A DNA stretch of 64,000 nucleotides from Gammaproteobacteria bacterium (GTDB lineage: Bacteria > Pseudomonadota > Gammaproteobacteria > HTCC5015), in assembly GCA_026004975.1 (NCBI GenBank), contig BPKE01000002.1:372001-436000 (forward strand). Direction: 5' to 3'. Numbering within the stretch: position 1 is the first letter of the stretch; each line of letters begins with the position of its first letter. The notes below the pieces were generated by a model. It searched no databases and was not told the DNA's origin. It saw only the letters and a program-made list of their open reading frames with translations. The translations under genes were made by a program, and so were the position numbers. Positions 29,486 to 38,190 of this stretch are shown here, piece by piece.

Positions 29486-29865
29486 GCGCGGCGCGCGCCT
29501 GGGGGCGGATCTGGCGGCTGGCGGCGGCGCTGCTGCTGGCGGTCGCCGCCGCCCTGCAATGGAACGACCCCGACCCTTGGCTGTGGTTCGCGGTGTACGG
29601 TGGGGCGGCGGTCGTCGTCGGGACGGCGGCCTGGCGCCGCGTGCCGGTCGCGCTGTGGGCGGCGGCGCTGGCCCTGGCGCTGCTCACCCTGACGCTTGCC
29701 GGCGGCGGTTTCCTGGCCTGGCTCGCGCTCGAGCCGCGGCCCTCGCTGTGGGCCGGCATGCGCGCCGACCGGCCGGAGATCGAGGCGGCCCGCGAGTGGC
29801 TGGGCAGCGCGCTGGTCGTCGCGCTGCTGCTCGCCGCAAGGCCCTGGCGGCGCCCGCCCGTCTGA
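29482..29865 (+). CDS. small multi-helix membrane protein (TMEM220-like)
   Basis: 127 residues, coupled to plsY by an ATGA overlap. Four hydrophobic segments (about 10–26, 34–49, 55–78, 109–122). The motif LQWNDPDPWLWFAVYGGAA near the first and second helices is characteristic of the transmembrane family 220 group found in bacteria and animals. Function is unknown. It is convergent with eboF (4-bp gap). Confidence 0.85.
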   Translation: MSAARAWGRIWRLAAALLLAVAAALQWNDPDPWLWFAVYGGAAVVVGTAAWRRVPVALWAAALALALLTLTLAGGGFLAWLALEPRPSLWAGMRADRPEIEAAREWLGSALVVALLLAARPWRRPPV

Positions 29866-29869
29866 GCGC

Positions 29870-31273
29870 TCAGCCGGCGCCGTCGATCTCCAGCAGACGC
29901 AGCAACACATCGTGCACCGCCTCGGGCGGCAAACCGTCGCGGCGCGCCTCGGCGTCGAGCAGGCCGGCCTCGGAGCCGATCAGCAGCGCGCCGTCTTCGA
30001 GGCGCCGCGGCGGCGCGCCGTGCGAACCGCGCACCAGGCCCGCGTCCAGCGGGATGACGTCCAGCAGACCGCGAAAACCCAGCCTGGCGCGGGCCAACCG
30101 CCAGGCGACCGCCAGCCGCGGCCAGCGCAGGGCCGGATCGAGGAACAATTCCACCGGGTCGTAACCCGGCTTGCGATGGATGTCGACGGTGCGCGCGAAA
30201 TCCGGGGCGCGGGCGTCGTCCAGCCAGTAGTAATACGTGAACCAGGCGTCCGGCTCGGCCACGGCGACCAGCTCGCCGCTGCGCGGGTGGTCGAGCCCCC
30301 AACGCCGCAGTCCGTCCGCGTCCAGCACCTCGGCCACCCCCGGCTGCGCCTCGAGGCAGGCGCGCACCGCGCCCTCGAGGCTGCGGTCCTGAAGGTAGAC
30401 GTGCGCCACCTGATGGTCGGCGACGGCGAAGGCGGCGCTGGCCCCCGGGTCGAGCCATTCCATGCCGCTGGCGCTGCGCACCGCCAGCCAGCCGCGCTCG
30501 CGCAGCAGCCGGTTGAGGTGCACCGGCCGCCGCACCGGGCCGATGCCGTACTCCGAGAGCACGACGACCCGGTAACCGGCCTGCTGCGCCCGGTCGATCA
30601 GCGCCCCGGCGACGGCGTCGATCTCGGCCAGGGCGCGGCGCTCCGCATCGCCGCCCAGGCCGAATTTCTGCAGCGGATAGTCCAGGTGGGGCAGGTATAC
30701 GGCCAAGAAGTCGGGCGCTTCGCGCGCCAGGCAGTCGGCGGCGGCGGCGGCGATCCAGCGCGAGGATTCGATGCCGGCCGCCGGCCCCCAGAAACGGAAC
30801 AGCGGGAACGGACCGAGGCGGGCGTGGAGCTCGTCGCGCCAGGCGGCCGGGCGGGTGTAGATGTCGGGCCGCTTGCGGCCGTCGGCGAAATAGACCGGCC
30901 GGACCGTCAAGGTGAGGTCGGCCGGGCTGTACATATTGAACCACCAGAACAGATTGGCGCTCTTGGCCGCCGGCCGGCGCCGCTTCAGGCGCGTCCAGAT
31001 CTGCTCGGCCTGGATCAGGGTGTTGGCCTGCTGCCAGAAGCGCACCTCGCAGGTGTCCCGGTAGTACCAGCCGTTGGCGACGATGCCGTGCTCGCGCGGC
31101 GACACGCCGGTCAGGTAGGTCGCCTGCACGGGGCAGGTCACCGCCGGCAGCACCGGGCGGATGGGCGCGGCGTCGCCGGCGGCGGCGAGCGCGCTGAGCC
31201 TGGGCGTGTCCGGGCCGAGATGGCGGGGGGACAGGCCGACGACGTCCAGCAGCAGCAGGCGCGGCGCGCTCAC
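29870..31273 (-). CDS. eboF: EboF-like alkaline phosphatase/nucleotide pyrophosphatase-fold protein
   Basis: 467 residues of the alkaline phosphatase superfamily: LLLLDVVGLSPRHLG at the N-terminus (first metal Asp), TCPVQATYLTG with the nucleophile Thr, SPREHGIVANGWYYR, YLPHLDYPLQKFG, and C-terminal DIHRKPGYDPVELF. The usual SDHG metal motif is replaced by SEYG, so metal binding differs from classic phosphatases. Members with this feature occur as the last gene of ebo clusters. A GTG start overlaps the eboB stop (GTGA). It ends the ten-gene operon. Confidence 0.85.
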   Translation of the reverse strand: MSAPRLLLLDVVGLSPRHLGPDTPRLSALAAAGDAAPIRPVLPAVTCPVQATYLTGVSPREHGIVANGWYYRDTCEVRFWQQANTLIQAEQIWTRLKRRRPAAKSANLFWWFNMYSPADLTLTVRPVYFADGRKRPDIYTRPAAWRDELHARLGPFPLFRFWGPAAGIESSRWIAAAAADCLAREAPDFLAVYLPHLDYPLQKFGLGGDAERRALAEIDAVAGALIDRAQQAGYRVVVLSEYGIGPVRRPVHLNRLLRERGWLAVRSASGMEWLDPGASAAFAVADHQVAHVYLQDRSLEGAVRACLEAQPGVAEVLDADGLRRWGLDHPRSGELVAVAEPDAWFTYYYWLDDARAPDFARTVDIHRKPGYDPVELFLDPALRWPRLAVAWRLARARLGFRGLLDVIPLDAGLVRGSHGAPPRRLEDGALLIGSEAGLLDAEARRDGLPPEAVHDVLLRLLEIDGAG

Positions 31274-32154
31274 GCCTCGTCGACGCGCGGCGTCTGGCCG
31301 CGCAGCACCGAGTTGCCGGCGTAGAACAGGGTCTGGTCGACGCGCCGCTCGGCCCAGTCGGCCTCGGCGATGCGGCCGCTGCGGCCGTAGGCGGCCAGGG
31401 CGTTGCCGTAACAGATGGCCTCCACCTGCTCGGCCGGGATGCCGCGTTCGAGCATCAGGCGCGCGGTCTTGGGCACCGCCAACGGGTCCGACACGCCCCA
31501 GTCGGCGCTCGAATCGATGAAGATCCGCTCGGCGCCGTAACGCCGCGCGATCTCGACCATGCGCTCCGAGCCCATCTTGGTCTGCGGGTAGAGGGTGAAG
31601 GCCGCCCAGTAGCCGCGGTCGAGCACCGCCTGGACGGTGGTCTCGTTGTTGTGGTCGATCACCACCCAGGACGGATCCAGGCCGTGTTCCTCGCAGATGT
31701 CCATGGTGCGCAGGGTGCCGCGCAGCTTGTCGCGGTGCGGGGTGTGCACCATGACGGGCAGATCGAAGGTCTTGGCCAGCTCGAGCTGGGCGCGCAGGGC
31801 CGCCTCCTCGGCCTCGGTCTGTTCATCGAAACCGACCTCGCCGACCGCGACCACGCCCGCCTTGTCGAGGAACAGCGGCAGGATCGCCAGCACCCCTTCG
31901 GCCAGCGCCGGATCGTTGGCCTCCTTGGCGTTCAGGCCGATGGCGCAGTAGTGGCGGATGCCGAACTGCGAGGCACGGAAGCGTTCCCAGCCGACCAGGG
32001 TCGCCAGGTAATCGCGGTAGGTGTCCGGGGAAGTGCGCGGCTGCCCGACCCAGAAGGCCGGCTCGATGACCGCGACCACGCCGGCGTCGGCCATGGCCTG
32101 GTAGTCGTCCGTGGTGCGGGCGTTCATGTGGATGTGTGGATCGATGAAACGCAT
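31270..32154 (-). CDS. eboB: EboB-like TatD-family metal-dependent hydrolase
   Basis: 294-residue amidohydrolase-fold protein starting MRFIDPHIHMNART with the DPHIH metal motif. GEVGFDEQTEAEE, MVHTPHRDKL, VVIDHNNETT and FIDSSADWG provide the other expected ligands. TatD proteins are nucleases or esterases; ebo members form their own branch with unknown substrate. It lies 17 bp after eboA and overlaps eboF. The ATG at 32154 gives the proper N-terminal strand; longer readings overlap eboA. Confidence 0.9.
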   Translation of the reverse strand: MRFIDPHIHMNARTTDDYQAMADAGVVAVIEPAFWVGQPRTSPDTYRDYLATLVGWERFRASQFGIRHYCAIGLNAKEANDPALAEGVLAILPLFLDKAGVVAVGEVGFDEQTEAEEAALRAQLELAKTFDLPVMVHTPHRDKLRGTLRTMDICEEHGLDPSWVVIDHNNETTVQAVLDRGYWAAFTLYPQTKMGSERMVEIARRYGAERIFIDSSADWGVSDPLAVPKTARLMLERGIPAEQVEAICYGNALAAYGRSGRIAEADWAERRVDQTLFYAGNSVLRGQTPRVDEA

Positions 32155-32171
32155 GGCGGACCTCGTCGGGT

Positions 32172-33044
32172 TCAGGACGCGCCGGCGGCGGCCGGCAGCG
32201 CTTCGGCGGCCTCGGCCAGCCGCGGCCAGCTCAGCGGCACCAGGGCGGCGACGTCGTCGCGGGTCATGAAGCGCCGGCCGAGCACACGGCTGGCCTCGGC
32301 GGCGTTCTCGAGCAGCGCCAGGGCGATGGCGGCGGCGGCGCGCCCGCGCTCCTGCTCGAACTGCTCGCTGAGGAAGGCACGCTCCTCGGGTCCGGCCAGC
32401 CAGCCGATGCAGGCCCACAGATCCCAAGGCAGATCGCGGCCGGCGGCGCGGCGCTCATCGACGTAGCGACGCAACATCTGGACCAACTCCGGGTTGTTGC
32501 GCTCGGCCAGGCCGGGGATGTTCCAGATCGGCTCGCCGAGGAAGGCCGCCTTGAGCACCAGCTGGTTCCAGGCGTTCTGGTCGAAGGCGCGGCGCGGCAG
32601 GTCGTTGTCGTGGGCGACGGCGCTGAACACCGGCGGCATGTTGGAGCGTGCGCAGGCGCGGGCGTGGTCGAGCTGGCGCAGCGGCTCGCGCAGGAAAGGC
32701 AGCGCCTGGGCGAGGAACACGGTCTCGGCGACGTCGGCGCTGGCGAACAGGGTGTCGAGCAGCGCGTCGAAGGCCGCGGCCTCCAGCCGCGCCTCGGCCC
32801 CGCGCAGCAGCTGCAGCCGGGCGCGGGCCGCGTCCGGCCAGCGCGCCAGCACGCCGTGGGGATCCAGCGCCGGCGGCACCGGCGCGGGACTGCGGCCGGG
32901 GAAGCGCCGCGGCGCGAGGGCGAAGGCGCGCAGCACGGCGGCCGGCTCCAGCCGGCCGTCGAGCAACGCCGCCTGTTCGGCGAACGCCGCCGGGTGCGCG
33001 GCGGCGAGCGTCTCGGCGAGGGCGTGGTCCAGGGCCTCGTGCAT
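32172..33044 (-). CDS. eboA: EboA domain protein
   Basis: 290 residues, wholly alpha-helical, no signal peptide. The central block VFSAVAHDNDLPRRAFDQNAWNQLVLKA (split at about residue 150) with FLGEPIWNIPGLAERNNPELVQML and the DLPWDLWACIGW segment is what I recall of EboA proteins. Their biochemical role is unknown. It is 14 bp from eboC and 17 bp from eboB in the same direction. Confidence 0.88.
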   Translation of the reverse strand: MHEALDHALAETLAAAHPAAFAEQAALLDGRLEPAAVLRAFALAPRRFPGRSPAPVPPALDPHGVLARWPDAARARLQLLRGAEARLEAAAFDALLDTLFASADVAETVFLAQALPFLREPLRQLDHARACARSNMPPVFSAVAHDNDLPRRAFDQNAWNQLVLKAAFLGEPIWNIPGLAERNNPELVQMLRRYVDERRAAGRDLPWDLWACIGWLAGPEERAFLSEQFEQERGRAAAAIALALLENAAEASRVLGRRFMTRDDVAALVPLSWPRLAEAAEALPAAAGAS

Positions 33045-33058
33045 GGGTGGTGTCCTCC

Positions 33059-33910
33059 TCAGGTGGCGGCGATGCGCCGCTGCGCCAGGCGGGCCGCGGC
33101 GAAGGCCGCGGCCGCCGCCAGCGCCCAGTGCGGCCGGCCGAGCGCCAACAACCAGACCGCATCATACAGCGCCAGGCCGGCGAGCAAAGCCCCGACCGCC
33201 GCCCCCGGCCGGCCGCGGCGGGCCTGCCGCCAGGCCCCCAGGGTCCACAGGCCGGCGGCGAGCGCCGCCGCCGGCACGGTCCACGGCAGCGGCCCGGCGC
33301 CGGCGAAGACCACGACCAGCGGCGCGCACAACAGCGGCAGGGCCCAGACCGGCCCGGGCGCGCCGCGGTGCTCGCCCGCCGCCAGCACGGTGATGCCGGC
33401 GACCTGCGCGGCCAGGGCCGCCGCCGCGGCCCAGGGCGCGGGGCCGCCGAAAAGCGCCGCCGGCAGCAGGTACAAAACGCCGCGGCAGGCCCCCATCAGC
33501 GGCGGCGCCAGCGCCGGCACGCGCTTGTGCAGGGCGTCGTAGGCGACGATCAGCGCCGCCAGGACCGCGGCGGCGGCGAAAGCGCTCGGGGCGCGGCCGG
33601 GGGCGGCGACCGCCGGCGCGAGCAGCCCCGCGGCCAACCCCATGCCGAGCGCCCCGGCGAACACGGCGCCGGCGCCGATCTCACCGGCGGCCAGGGGCCG
33701 CTCGGGGCGGTGGCGACGGTCCCAACGACGGTCGAACCAATCGTTGGCCCACATGCCCGCGGTGTAGAACAAGGCGCCGATCAGCATCGCCCCGGCCAGC
33801 CGCGCGCCGTCCGGGGCGGCGCCGGCCAGGGCCGTGCCGACCAGCACGTTGCTGAGCACGGTGGGCAGATTGGCCGCACGCGACAGGCGCAGGAAGACGG
33901 TCGGTTTCAT
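33059..33910 (-). CDS. eboC: EboC-like UbiA-family prenyltransferase
   Basis: 283 residues with about eight membrane helices. The first Asp-rich motif NDWFDRRWDRRHRPERPL and the second, VAYDALHKRVPALAP, are intact, so prenyl transfer activity is plausible. NLPTVLSNVLVG and MWANDWFD are typical of the EboC branch. The acceptor is unknown. Start ATG 33910 overlaps the eboE stop (ATGA). Confidence 0.92.
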   Translation of the reverse strand: MKPTVFLRLSRAANLPTVLSNVLVGTALAGAAPDGARLAGAMLIGALFYTAGMWANDWFDRRWDRRHRPERPLAAGEIGAGAVFAGALGMGLAAGLLAPAVAAPGRAPSAFAAAAVLAALIVAYDALHKRVPALAPPLMGACRGVLYLLPAALFGGPAPWAAAAALAAQVAGITVLAAGEHRGAPGPVWALPLLCAPLVVVFAGAGPLPWTVPAAALAAGLWTLGAWRQARRGRPGAAVGALLAGLALYDAVWLLALGRPHWALAAAAAFAAARLAQRRIAAT

Positions 33911-35100
33911 GCGAGGCGGGCCCGCACCCAGTCCAGCTCGGCGGCGAGGCTGGCGGCCACGCCGCCGGCGCGCAGCGGCTCGGGCAGGCGGTCGAAGGTG
34001 TAGGTCTCGACCTCGAGATGGCGGCAGGCGGCGCTGCGCCGCCAGTCGTCGAGCAGGGCCGCCACCTCGCCGGCGGTGGAGGCCAGCGGCGCGCCCGGGG
34101 CGGCGTGCAACGGCAGGTGGAAGTGGCTGCGCAGGGCCGCGCCGTCGGGTGCCTCGGCCAGCGCCTCGGGCAGATCGGGATGGAAGCGCCGCCGCCCGCC
34201 CGGCGGCAGCACGCTGCACTGGTGCAGCCACACCGGATCGCACCACTCGGCCAAGGCGCGGCGCGCGCCCGCATCGAGGCAGGAGACCTCCAGGGCGGCG
34301 GTCAACTGCAGCTTGAAAACGGGCACCCCGGCGCGCCGCAGCCGCTGCCAGGCGAGCCGCGGCGGCTCGTAGAGCACGGCGTGGTGGCAGGCGTCCAGGC
34401 ACACCCCGAGGTGCTGCAGCAGCTCGGCCTCGCCGGCGCCGCGCAGGGCTGGCGGCAGGTGGCGGCGGAAGGCGGCCAGCGCCGGGGCGCTGCGCAGGCG
34501 CCGGAAGCCGTCGATCACCTCGGCGCTGCTTTCCCAGACGCAGCCCGGTTCGGGCTCCAGCGCGAGGGCGATGCGCGGCCCGCCGGCGGCGGCGCGTGCG
34601 TAGAGGGTCGCCGCGGCCGCCAGCAACTGCGCCTCGGCGGCGTCCAGGCGCTCGGGCCCGCTGAAGTCGGCGCGCCACCCGATCGGCACGGTGGAAATGC
34701 TGCCGTCCAACCCCGGCGGCAGCCACTCGGCGAGCAGCTCGGCCAGATCGAGGGTATAGGCCAGGCGTGCCGGATCGGCCCAGTCGGGACGGTACACGGC
34801 GGCTTTGACCGGCCCCTCGTGGAACTCGCCGTAGGGAAAACCGTTGACCGTGTAAACGTAGACGTTCTCGTCCTTCAGCCAGCGCCGGAACGCGGCGCGC
34901 GCCGCCGGCCGCTCGCGCAGCTCGGCGACCGCCGCCGCCCCCAGCCGCAGGCCGAGGCCGAGGGCCGCGCCGCCCAGCCGCAGGGCGCGCTTCACGGCCG
35001 GCACGTGCCGTTCGAGCGCCGCGAACACGGCCGCCCAGTCCTCGCCCGGGTGGATGTTGGAGCAGTAGCACAAATGGCTGTCGTAGCGGCTCAGGTGCAT
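33907..35100 (-). CDS. eboE: EboE-like sugar phosphate isomerase/epimerase-fold protein
   Basis: 397 residues with a xylose-isomerase-like TIM barrel. It begins MHLSRYDSHLCYCSNIHPGEDW, the recognisable EboE start. YTVNGFPYGEFH, STVPIGWRADF, ALEPEPGCVWESSAEVI, LGVCLDACHHAV and RSHFHLPLH hold candidate metal or active-site Glu, Asp and His residues. Substrate unknown. It overlaps eboD by 10 bp and eboC by 4 bp. Confidence 0.92.
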   Translation of the reverse strand: MHLSRYDSHLCYCSNIHPGEDWAAVFAALERHVPAVKRALRLGGAALGLGLRLGAAAVAELRERPAARAAFRRWLKDENVYVYTVNGFPYGEFHEGPVKAAVYRPDWADPARLAYTLDLAELLAEWLPPGLDGSISTVPIGWRADFSGPERLDAAEAQLLAAAATLYARAAAGGPRIALALEPEPGCVWESSAEVIDGFRRLRSAPALAAFRRHLPPALRGAGEAELLQHLGVCLDACHHAVLYEPPRLAWQRLRRAGVPVFKLQLTAALEVSCLDAGARRALAEWCDPVWLHQCSVLPPGGRRRFHPDLPEALAEAPDGAALRSHFHLPLHAAPGAPLASTAGEVAALLDDWRRSAACRHLEVETYTFDRLPEPLRAGGVAASLAAELDWVRARLA

Positions 35101-36842
35101 GCGCCAAGGCGGTCGGCGTGCTCGGCCAGAGCGCAGCGTGCCGCATGCAGGAGCGCGCGGTCAATGCGGTCCACCTCGACGGCCCGGCCGATGCCGGTGA
35201 GCAGGGTGATGCACAGCCGGCCGCCGAGGTGCTGGCGGAAGGCTTCCAGCCCCGCTTCCAGGGGGTCCGGGTCGGCCGGCGCCAGCAAGGGGTGCCAGAG
35301 CGCGAAGCCGAGGGCGGCGAGCAGGGCCAGCAGGCGTTCGAGGTCGGCGGCGGCCAGCAGGCCGGCGCGCGCCGCGTAGCAGGCGTCCAGGGCCATGCCC
35401 AGGGCCACCGCCTCGCCGTGCAGCAGGCGGTAACCGCTGAGCGATTCGAGCCGGTGCGCCGCCCAGTGGCCGTAATCCAGCGGCCGGGCGTTGCCGGTTT
35501 CGAAGGGATCGCCGCCGCGGGCGATCTGGCGCAGGTGCAGGGCCGCGCAGCGCCGCACCAGCGTCTCGGTGGCGGCCGGGTCACGGCGCACCAGGGCGGG
35601 CGCGGCCTGTTCCAGCCAGGCGAAGAACGCCCCGTCCCGGATCAGGGCGACTTTGACCGCCTCGGCGAAACCGGCCCGATAGGCGCGCTGCGGCAGGCTG
35701 TCGAGCCAGTCCAGGTCGTTGATCACCGCCCAGGGCGGCGCGAAGCAGCCGACCAAGTTCTTCTCGCCGTGGGCGTTGATGCCGTTCTTGACGCCGATCC
35801 CGGCGTCGTTCTGGGCGAGCACGGTGCTCGGCAGGCGCACCAGGCGCAGGCCGCGGTGGAAGGTGGCGGCGGCGAAACCGGCCGCGTCGAGCACCGCCCC
35901 GCCACCGGCGGCCACCAGGTAGGCCTGGCGATCCAGGCCGCGGGCGAGCAGCTCGGCATGCAACGCGGCCACCTGCTCGACGGTCTTGGCGGCCTCGCCC
36001 CCGGGCAGCAAGAACGGCGCTGCGCCGCAGTCCACCCCCCAGCGGCGGCAATAGGCCTGGGCCTGCACCCACAACTGCGGACGGGCGGCGAGCAGGCCCT
36101 GGTCGAAGACGAACAGGGCGCGTGCGCCGCGGCCGAGGGTGGCGGCGAGCCGCGGCTGGGCGGGGTCGAAGACCCCGCGCAGGAAATGCACCGGGTAGCG
36201 GTAGCGCTGCGTGAAGTCGACGTCGATCACCGCGCCGGCGGACACCGCCCGCCGCCCCTGCCAGAGCCGCCAGCCGGCCCAGCCCGCCAGCGGGACGGCC
36301 ACCGCCGCCCCCAGCCCGAGGGCACCGCCGGCAGCCCGGCCGAAGGCCGCGTAGGCCGCGGCCAGGCCGAGGTTGGCCAGGCCGGTGGCGAGCATCGTCC
36401 GGCGCCAGGACAGGCCGAGCAGGCCGGCGGCGAACACCGAGCTTTCGGCGGCCACCGGCACGGCGCGCAGCACCACCAGCAGCCACGGCCCGTGGCGGGC
36501 GAGCGCGGCCCGCAAGGCCGGCGGCGCGTTCAGGTCGCCGAGCCGGCGGCCGGCCCGGCCCAGGGCGTCGGCCAGCAGGCAACCGCCGGTCAGGCCCAAC
36601 CAGACGGCGCAGCCCCCCGCCGGGGGGCCGAGGTACCAGACGGCGCCGGCGGCCACCAGGCTGGACGGCACCGGCAGCAGCACGTCCGCGATCAAGAGGC
36701 CGACGGCGGCGGCGAAAGCCAGCGGGCCGCCGGCGGCCGGCCAGGCCGCGGCCGCCGGCACCTCGAGGCCGGCGAAGGCGGCGGCGAACAGCAGGCCGGC
36801 GCCGGCCGCGAGCACCAGGGTCCAGCGCAGCAGGCCGTTCAC
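35091..36842 (-). CDS. eboD: EboD: VTT/DedA-like membrane domain fused to 3-dehydroquinate synthase-like domain
   Basis: 583 residues from a GTG that overlaps the preceding stop (GTGA) and has a GAGG site. Residues 1–200 hold about five hydrophobic segments with GLLIADVLLPVPSSLVAAGAV and VLRAVPVAAESSVFAAGLLG, the pattern of VTT/DedA proteins. Residues about 210–583 are a dehydroquinate-synthase-like domain: PGGEAAKTVEQV, GGGAVLDAAGFAAATFHRG, NDAGIGVKNG, metal ligands in GFAEAVKVALIRDG, YGHWAAHRLE and HGEAVALGM. The true aroB is elsewhere in this window, so this copy serves the ebo pathway. A fusion would tether cyclisation chemistry to the membrane. The single frame across the junction has no stop. 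Confidence 0.9.
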   Translation of the reverse strand: MNGLLRWTLVLAAGAGLLFAAAFAGLEVPAAAAWPAAGGPLAFAAAVGLLIADVLLPVPSSLVAAGAVWYLGPPAGGCAVWLGLTGGCLLADALGRAGRRLGDLNAPPALRAALARHGPWLLVVLRAVPVAAESSVFAAGLLGLSWRRTMLATGLANLGLAAAYAAFGRAAGGALGLGAAVAVPLAGWAGWRLWQGRRAVSAGAVIDVDFTQRYRYPVHFLRGVFDPAQPRLAATLGRGARALFVFDQGLLAARPQLWVQAQAYCRRWGVDCGAAPFLLPGGEAAKTVEQVAALHAELLARGLDRQAYLVAAGGGAVLDAAGFAAATFHRGLRLVRLPSTVLAQNDAGIGVKNGINAHGEKNLVGCFAPPWAVINDLDWLDSLPQRAYRAGFAEAVKVALIRDGAFFAWLEQAAPALVRRDPAATETLVRRCAALHLRQIARGGDPFETGNARPLDYGHWAAHRLESLSGYRLLHGEAVALGMALDACYAARAGLLAAADLERLLALLAALGFALWHPLLAPADPDPLEAGLEAFRQHLGGRLCITLLTGIGRAVEVDRIDRALLHAARCALAEHADRLGACT

Positions 36843-37363
36843 GGCGCGGCCTCGCGGACCAGCCACACGCCCTTGGCGCGGATGCGCTCGTCGTAGGTCT
36901 GGGCGCCCTCGCCGAAGTCGACGTACCAGCCGTAATGCGTGTAGAAGTGGTAAGGCGAGGCGCTCCACACCGGCAGTTCGCCGACGCCGGCGAAGCGCTC
37001 GGGGGCCAGCGCCGGGCGGCTGCACTGCAGCTCGACGAGGCTCGCCAGTTCGCGCACGTTCGGCAATCGCCAGCCGGGTTCGCCGCGCGCCGCCAGCGCC
37101 GCCGGCAGGCGCAAGGCCGCGGCCCAGTCGAGCCGCAGCGGCTCGCCTTCGCGGCAGGCCGGGCCGCGCAGGCCCTCCGGGCAGGCGCGCCAGATCAGGC
37201 CGGTGCGGCGGTCCTGGAGCGTGCCGTCGGCGCGCGGCGCGAAGCGCTCGGCGGGGGCGGTGGCCGGCGCCCGCTCGGTGTTGCACACCCCGGCCGGCGG
37301 CGCTTCCTCGGCCGCGGCCGCAGCGGACAGGGCCGCGAGCACGGCGAACACCCGCCGTCTCAC
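36839..37363 (-). CDS. exported DUF1566-like protein (174 aa)
   Basis: From a GTG that overlaps the upstream stop (GTGA): MRRRVFAVLAALSAAAAAEE, a Sec signal. Then a C-type-lectin-like DUF1566 domain: DGTLQDRRTGLIWRACPEG, WRLPNVRELASLVELQC, VWSASPYHFYTHYGWYVDFGEG. It has paired cysteines (CNTE, ACPEG, CREG, LQCS) for disulphides. It is similar in plan to its upstream neighbour, so the two may be an ancient duplicate. The start 37363 was chosen for the signal peptide. Confidence 0.8.
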   Translation of the reverse strand: MRRRVFAVLAALSAAAAAEEAPPAGVCNTERAPATAPAERFAPRADGTLQDRRTGLIWRACPEGLRGPACREGEPLRLDWAAALRLPAALAARGEPGWRLPNVRELASLVELQCSRPALAPERFAGVGELPVWSASPYHFYTHYGWYVDFGEGAQTYDERIRAKGVWLVREAAP

Positions 37364-38190
37364 GGCCGTCCCCCGCGCACCAGGCGCACCGGCCGCGGGT
37401 GGTCGCGCGGCACGGCGGCGGTGTAGCCGAATTCGAAATTCACCGCCCAGGCCACCGCGGCCAGGCGCGCGTGCGGGCTGTCGCTCCAGTAGAAGGTGTT
37501 GCGGGTGTGCGGGAACCAGGCGGTGTCCACCGCCGGGCGGGTGCGGCCGAAGTGCACCAGGCTGGCCAGCTCCGGCAGGCTCGGCAACCGCCAGTCGTGG
37601 TGGCCGCAAAGCCCGGCGCGGTTGACGCGGGCGACGAACTCGCCGGTGTTGCAGTAGGTCGCCGGCTGGCCGGGGGTGTAACCGGTGCACTGCGCGCGGT
37701 CCGCGTTCCAGTCGCCGATGGCGCCGCCGTTGCGGCGCGGTGCGGGATTGTACCAGGTGAACAGATCGTCGGCGTCGTGCAGGCCGCGGTTGCCGGGCAC
37801 GCCGTCCGCCGGCTGCTTGACCTCCCACATCAGGCCGGTGACGGTGTCGAGCACGCAGGCCCATTCGGGCGCGTCGGCCGGCAGCGGGCGGCCGGCGGCA
37901 TCGATCTTGCGGTAGCTGAAGCCGGCCGCGCCGTCGGCCGGATCGGGCCGCGTGCGGTCGCGGCCGTGGGCGCAGTCCTGGGCGGCGGCGAAGGCGGCCG
38001 CCGCGGCCGCATCGGCCCCGGCCAGCCGCGCCGTGCAGTCCGCGGCGTTGCCCTTGGGGTAATGGCCGCCCCAGGTGATGCCGGTGTCGTTGAGCCCCTC
38101 GGCCGCCGCGGCGGCCACCGCGGCGGCGAACAGGCCCGCGACGAGGCGACCGCGCTCAGGCCAGCAGGCCGGGGATGACGTCGCTGGCAT
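37360..38190 (-). CDS. exported DUF1566-like protein (276 aa)
   Basis: 276 residues with a hydrophobic signal (RLVAGLFAAAVAAAAAEG) behind a 14-residue lead. The DUF1566/Lcl-type domain shows DTVTGLMWEVKQPADG, DLFTWYNPAP, CGHHDWRLPSLPELASLVHF and FYWSDSPHARLAAVAWAVNF. The ATG at 38190 overlaps the DUF1552 gene by 35 bp; the real start could be slightly further in. This fold is found in exported or phage-displayed binding proteins. It is part of the ten-gene run. Confidence 0.8.
   Translation of the reverse strand: MPATSSPACWPERGRLVAGLFAAAVAAAAAEGLNDTGITWGGHYPKGNAADCTARLAGADAAAAAAFAAAQDCAHGRDRTRPDPADGAAGFSYRKIDAAGRPLPADAPEWACVLDTVTGLMWEVKQPADGVPGNRGLHDADDLFTWYNPAPRRNGGAIGDWNADRAQCTGYTPGQPATYCNTGEFVARVNRAGLCGHHDWRLPSLPELASLVHFGRTRPAVDTAWFPHTRNTFYWSDSPHARLAAVAWAVNFEFGYTAAVPRDHPRPVRLVRGGRP

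Noticed and set aside
35091-36842. Second housekeeping aroB
   Set aside because: It sits inside the ebo cluster, is fused to a membrane domain and diverges in sequence; a standard aroB is present at 56,560–57,648.
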